From Owenia fusiformis (lineage: Eukaryota > Annelida > Polychaeta > Sabellida > Oweniidae), in NCBI GenBank assembly GCA_903813345.2, contig CAIIXF020000012.1, positions 14,552,932-14,616,931 on the forward strand: DNA of 64,000 nucleotides. Reading direction: 5' to 3'. Position numbers and translations under genes: made by a program. Positions 60,494-64,000 of the stretch are shown one piece after another; the stretch's first letter is position 1, and each line of letters starts with the position of its first letter. A model generated the notes under the pieces. That model was not told the origin of the DNA. It saw only the letters and a list, made by a program, of their open reading frames with translations, and ran no database searches.

Positions 60494-62213
60494 AAAAACT
60501 AAACCGGAAAACTGTGCTCAATCACACTACTATACCTAACACCTAGAAATGCATAAGATACTTTGTTTGTCTAATTGGATTGTTTAATATATTTTTGAAA
60601 GTGCCTTACTAGCATCTAATTTTCAACCGATAAACCATTCATAAGGAACAGACAAATAAAAAACAAATACATAATCATTACTAATAAGCCAAATGGGTTG
60701 CTCATGAACACCAAATGCAAGGTATAGTAGTGTGTCAATGTGAAAATCAAAAGTGAAGCTACTTTTTCTGATATTTCTCACATCAAATGGCAGCCATCTT
60801 GTTTTTTCCCCTTCAAATTCAAGTGGCGGGAAATTCAAAAATTTGAAAAAAAATTAAATCCTAAATTATATTTAAAAAACATGATTTTCTTTTTAATTCT
60901 TCATGGGTCTTTAAGTCATTTCTACTTTATATGTCATTCATGTTGCCATTGGTGTTTTTTCTATGATAATGATTATTTGTTTTCTGTTAGGATACTTATT
61001 TTGACTCTCAGCAGGGGGTTAATTATGCATCAAAACTCATGAAAATGTAAATATTCTTATCAAATATAACTAGGACAGTTATAAAAATCATATTTCACAT
61101 ACATTTAACTGAGGGACCAAAAGGGCATATATCCAGACTCATCCTTTTGGACAGTGCTGATGAAAGGTTTAAATGTGCTAATGAAAGGTTATATAGTGCT
61201 GGTGGATAATTGAATAGTACTTATAGTTACACTGGGCATTGCTGATGAATAATCTAAAATGAATAAAGAAATTGGAAATATACATTGTGAAATATTTTTC
61301 AAAATAATGCCATTGTTTTAATTAGAACTCTGATTTTTTTCTTCAAGAAGAATTGGGATATCTGAGGAAATATATAGAATTGAAAAGCTGACATCGGAAA
61401 GTTTTGAAAGTTTAAGGATCCGGATCCATAGAATGACGATGGCAAAAACATTGGGAAATAGCACACATTTCAAGTAAAAATGAAAATGATGAAATGATGA
61501 AAATTCTTTTTTAAAATATCAGGGTTTAAAATGTCAGGGTTGTTTGAAAAAAGGATTGAAATGTGAGGTACATTTGAGAGAAAAACTATTGCTGCTGACA
61601 CACTTCTTATTGACAGTTGAGTTATCTTGAACACTTTGGCTGGGAATGTCTCGTGAAAAATCAGGATTCTTTTGCAAAGAGGAGGTGTTACAAAAATTGG
61701 AGGAGAGGGAGATTTTAAAATATCTTTGAATGATACAAAAAAACATGGGACTCTGAAAAACTCATGTTGCTAAAATTCATCAGGGCTTTGTGTTAAATAA
61801 AACAAACTCAAACGTTATCCAGATTTAAAATTAAGACTAATAAGGGAGTTGAACGGTAAGAAATTGTGACAATTATTCTTTAATTAAGAGGGCAAATGGT
61901 TTTAAAAATTGTTATTACTTTTTATGTGAAATAAAGGTCCATGTGCAGTCTAAAATCACTTGCCATACTGCACATGAACCTTTGTGCTTTTTTGATCACA
62001 TGTTCAGGCTATGGAATCTCATCCGTCCCCTCATCTGTTTGGTCATCTACAGATGTATCTCTCTGTCCATCTAGATTATGGTGGTTCATAGTACTGTTAA
62101 TTTACATCATTGGTCCCGGCTTTTACTCTTCTCGTTTCAGATGTTTTGGCCTTTTTCAATATGTGAACCCACCATATGGGCCCCATTTTATGTTCAGTTC
62201 AGATTTTGTTTTT

Positions 62214-62967
62214 AGCTCACATGGTGAGCTATTGCAGTCACTCACTTGTCCGTCTGTCTGTCCGTCTATCAACAATTGTCCAGTTTTAAAACCCGTGTCG
62301 ATAGGATTCCCATTTTAGTTATATTTGTTCAACATCAATACAGAAAACTCCCTTATGACTCCTGGTTCAAAAGCTCGCCTATTTTCAAAATTGTGGCCAT
62401 TTTCGTCTCGCGAAATTCACTTTTGGCCCATTTCCTAGCTTTCCAAATAATTTCAGGTGTCCTGTATTGTAAAAAGCCATGTTACTGTAAAGGGTAGTTG
62501 AATGAAATAATTTTGTTACAAAAAATTGGCAAAAAGTTTTATCCGTTTTTTTTTTTCAGCCATTTTAGTTAACATTGATTTGTCCATCTATCTCGTGAAA
62601 TCCACTTTTGGACCATTTGCCTTAAAACCTCTATCAATAGGATTCCCATTTTAAGTTATTTTTGTTTACCATCAATGTAGAAAACTCCCCTATAACTCCT
62701 GGTTCAAAAGCTTGCCTATTTTCAAAATGGTCGCCATTTTTGTCTTGCAAAATTCGCTTGTGGCCCATTTCCTAGCTTTACAAATAATTTCAGGTGTCCT
62801 GCATTGTAAAAAGTCATGTCAATGTAAAGAGCAGTTGTATGAAATTATTTTGTTACAAAAAATCGGCAAAAATTACATCCATTTTTTTGTTATTTATTTT
62901 CTGCCATTTTAGTCATCATTCACTTTTGAGCAACACCATGTGAGCCCAGTACCCACGGTACTATTTT
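62214..62967. repeat. Dispersed element with internal direct duplication
   Basis: Begins TAGCTCACATGGTGAGCTATT, then CCGTCTGTCTGTCCGT, and ends CACCATGTGAGCCCAGTACC. The part at about 62290-62560 is repeated at about 62625-62900 (GATTCCCATTTTA, CTCCTGGTTCAAAAGC, TTTCAGGTGTCCT). Head and tail match the layout of the 49.6-kb element. Non-coding. Confidence 0.75.
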
Positions 62968-62992
62968 TTAATACATATATTGTCTTTCCTTA

Positions 62993-63283
62993 ACTTGACA
63001 TCTGTTCAGTGTAGTGCGAAACATGCACATATACTTAAGAGTAGGCATTAACTTGACATCTGTTCAGTGTAGTGCGAAACATGCACATATACTTAAGAGT
63101 AGGCAGTAACTTGACATCTGTTCAGTGTAGTGCGAAACATGCACATATACTTAAGAGTAGGCAGTAACTTGACATCTGTTCAGTGTAGTGCGAAACATGC
63201 ACATATACTTAAGAGTAGGCAGTAACCTGACATCTGTTCAGTGTAGTGCGAAACATGCACATATACTTAAGAGTAGGCAGTCG
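62993..63283. repeat. 58-bp tandem repeat, 5 nearly identical copies
   Basis: Unit begins ACTTGACATCTGTTCAGTGT and ends ACTTAAGAGTAGGCAGTA. The five copies differ at only a few bases, suggesting recent expansion or homogenisation. No coding frame. Confidence 0.95.
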
Positions 63284-64000
63284 GATGATTTTTAGAGAGG
63301 TTATTGTTACACCAAATTATTAATAATAAATACTCTAGATTTTTTTGTACATTTTTGCAATAATATATTATTATTTGTCAATCTAAAACTAATCATAACT
63401 AGACATGTAAATTGAACAAGTTCAATTTAAGACTCCAGATTTCAGACTTTTTTTAAGCTGAGTCATCCAAATACTTGTAAGCTGAGTCATTCAGAATAAG
63501 CTGAGTCAGCTAGAATATAGACATTTAGACAACTCTTAAGAATGTTATCTTCGACTCCATTGGCTTAACATGGGGATATCATCATATCGACTTTTCGAGA
63601 CTTCAAACCGCTATAACTATCTAATCAGAAGTTGGATCGAAATTTAGTTTAAAGATTCTGATTCCTGAGGAAATTCTTCCCTTAATTCATAACTCATACG
63701 TTAAATTTGGAGAACTTTTTATTTTGACCTACTTTTCAGACACCATATCTCAAAAGTGTGTCAAAATACTTTCTGACAGCAGAAAGCTAACACTATAAGC
63801 ACACTCTTTGCTACCTGTATACAAAATTTCGAAGCAAATCATTAAAGTGTAATGTCAGAATCGCAAAAATAAGGAAAAACTATGAATTTGACCTAGATTT
63901 TGACCTAGGCATTTTGGTGTCCAAATTTTAAAGCTAGATAGCCTTCGAGGTCCCCTTCTTTTATAGGCTTTCAGAATGTTAAGCTGTACTAAGTTTATAT

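Larger units (their letters stand above)
59851..64000. other. SMPD4 3' flank, no gene recognised
   Basis: Contains the SMPD4 3' UTR of unknown length, a candidate AATAAA at 60488-60493, relatives of the 21-bp repeat near 61148, a duplicated dispersed element (62214-62967) and a 58-bp tandem array. The open frame at 61941-62318 has no recognisable family and overlaps the dispersed element, so it is not called. Confidence 0.6.

Noticed and set aside
61941..62318. Open frame of 125 codons with a hydrophobic stretch
   Set aside because: No family resemblance, no splice or promoter context, and its end runs into a dispersed repeat.

Overview
The window is animal nuclear DNA. It is AT-rich and holds widely split genes with GT-AG introns, at least one probable U12-type intron, single-exon and nested genes, many short non-autonomous DNA transposons and many minisatellites. 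The protein-coding exons match well-known metazoan families (flotillin-2, PP4 catalytic subunit, golgin-160, neutral sphingomyelinase-3/SMPD4). The flotillin N-terminus begins MGNIHTVGPNEAL, with Ile rather than the vertebrate Cys at position 4, which fits an invertebrate. The repeat style (CCGTCC-rich starts, dispersed fold-back elements) suggests a marine invertebrate, perhaps a lophotrochozoan such as a mollusc, but I cannot fix the phylum from sequence alone.

Layout: (1) 1-5,689, minus strand: 5' part of flotillin-2 (five coding exons, residues 1-233); the rest lies beyond the left edge. (2) 5,690-10,115: upstream region between flotillin-2 and PPP4C, with two hAT-like elements of about 1 kb. 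(3) 10,121-18,822, plus strand: complete PPP4C, eight coding exons, 308 aa. Its sixth intron carries, on the opposite strand, a single-exon rhodopsin-like GPCR broken by one missing base in a T7 run. (4) 18,823-23,116: tail-to-tail intergenic region. (5) 23,117-40,727, minus strand: a GOLGA3 (golgin-160) homologue, 15 coding exons, 1,834 aa, with a probable noncoding first exon near 44,650. (6) 44,784-59,850, plus strand: SMPD4, 17 exons, 815 aa, head-to-head with GOLGA3 across a gap of roughly 130 bp. (7) 59,851-64,000: SMPD4 3' region and repeats, no gene recognised.

The exon models were built by hand. In every complete model the exon lengths sum to a multiple of three and the splice phases agree at each junction, which is strong internal support. 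The GOLGA3/SMPD4 pair shares a likely bidirectional promoter and both products act on endomembranes. The other genes have no evident functional link.

The most striking structural theme is local tandem duplication across exon edges. GOLGA3 has two such sites that leave pseudo-exons (period 140 and 118 bp), SMPD4 has one that triples a splice donor (period 102-103 bp), the GPCR 5' end is duplicated, and the stop codons of both GOLGA3 and SMPD4 sit in the first unit of a minisatellite. I did not find a convincing new multi-gene system; the best leads are the U12 intron filled by transposons, the triplicated donor and the frameshifted nested receptor.
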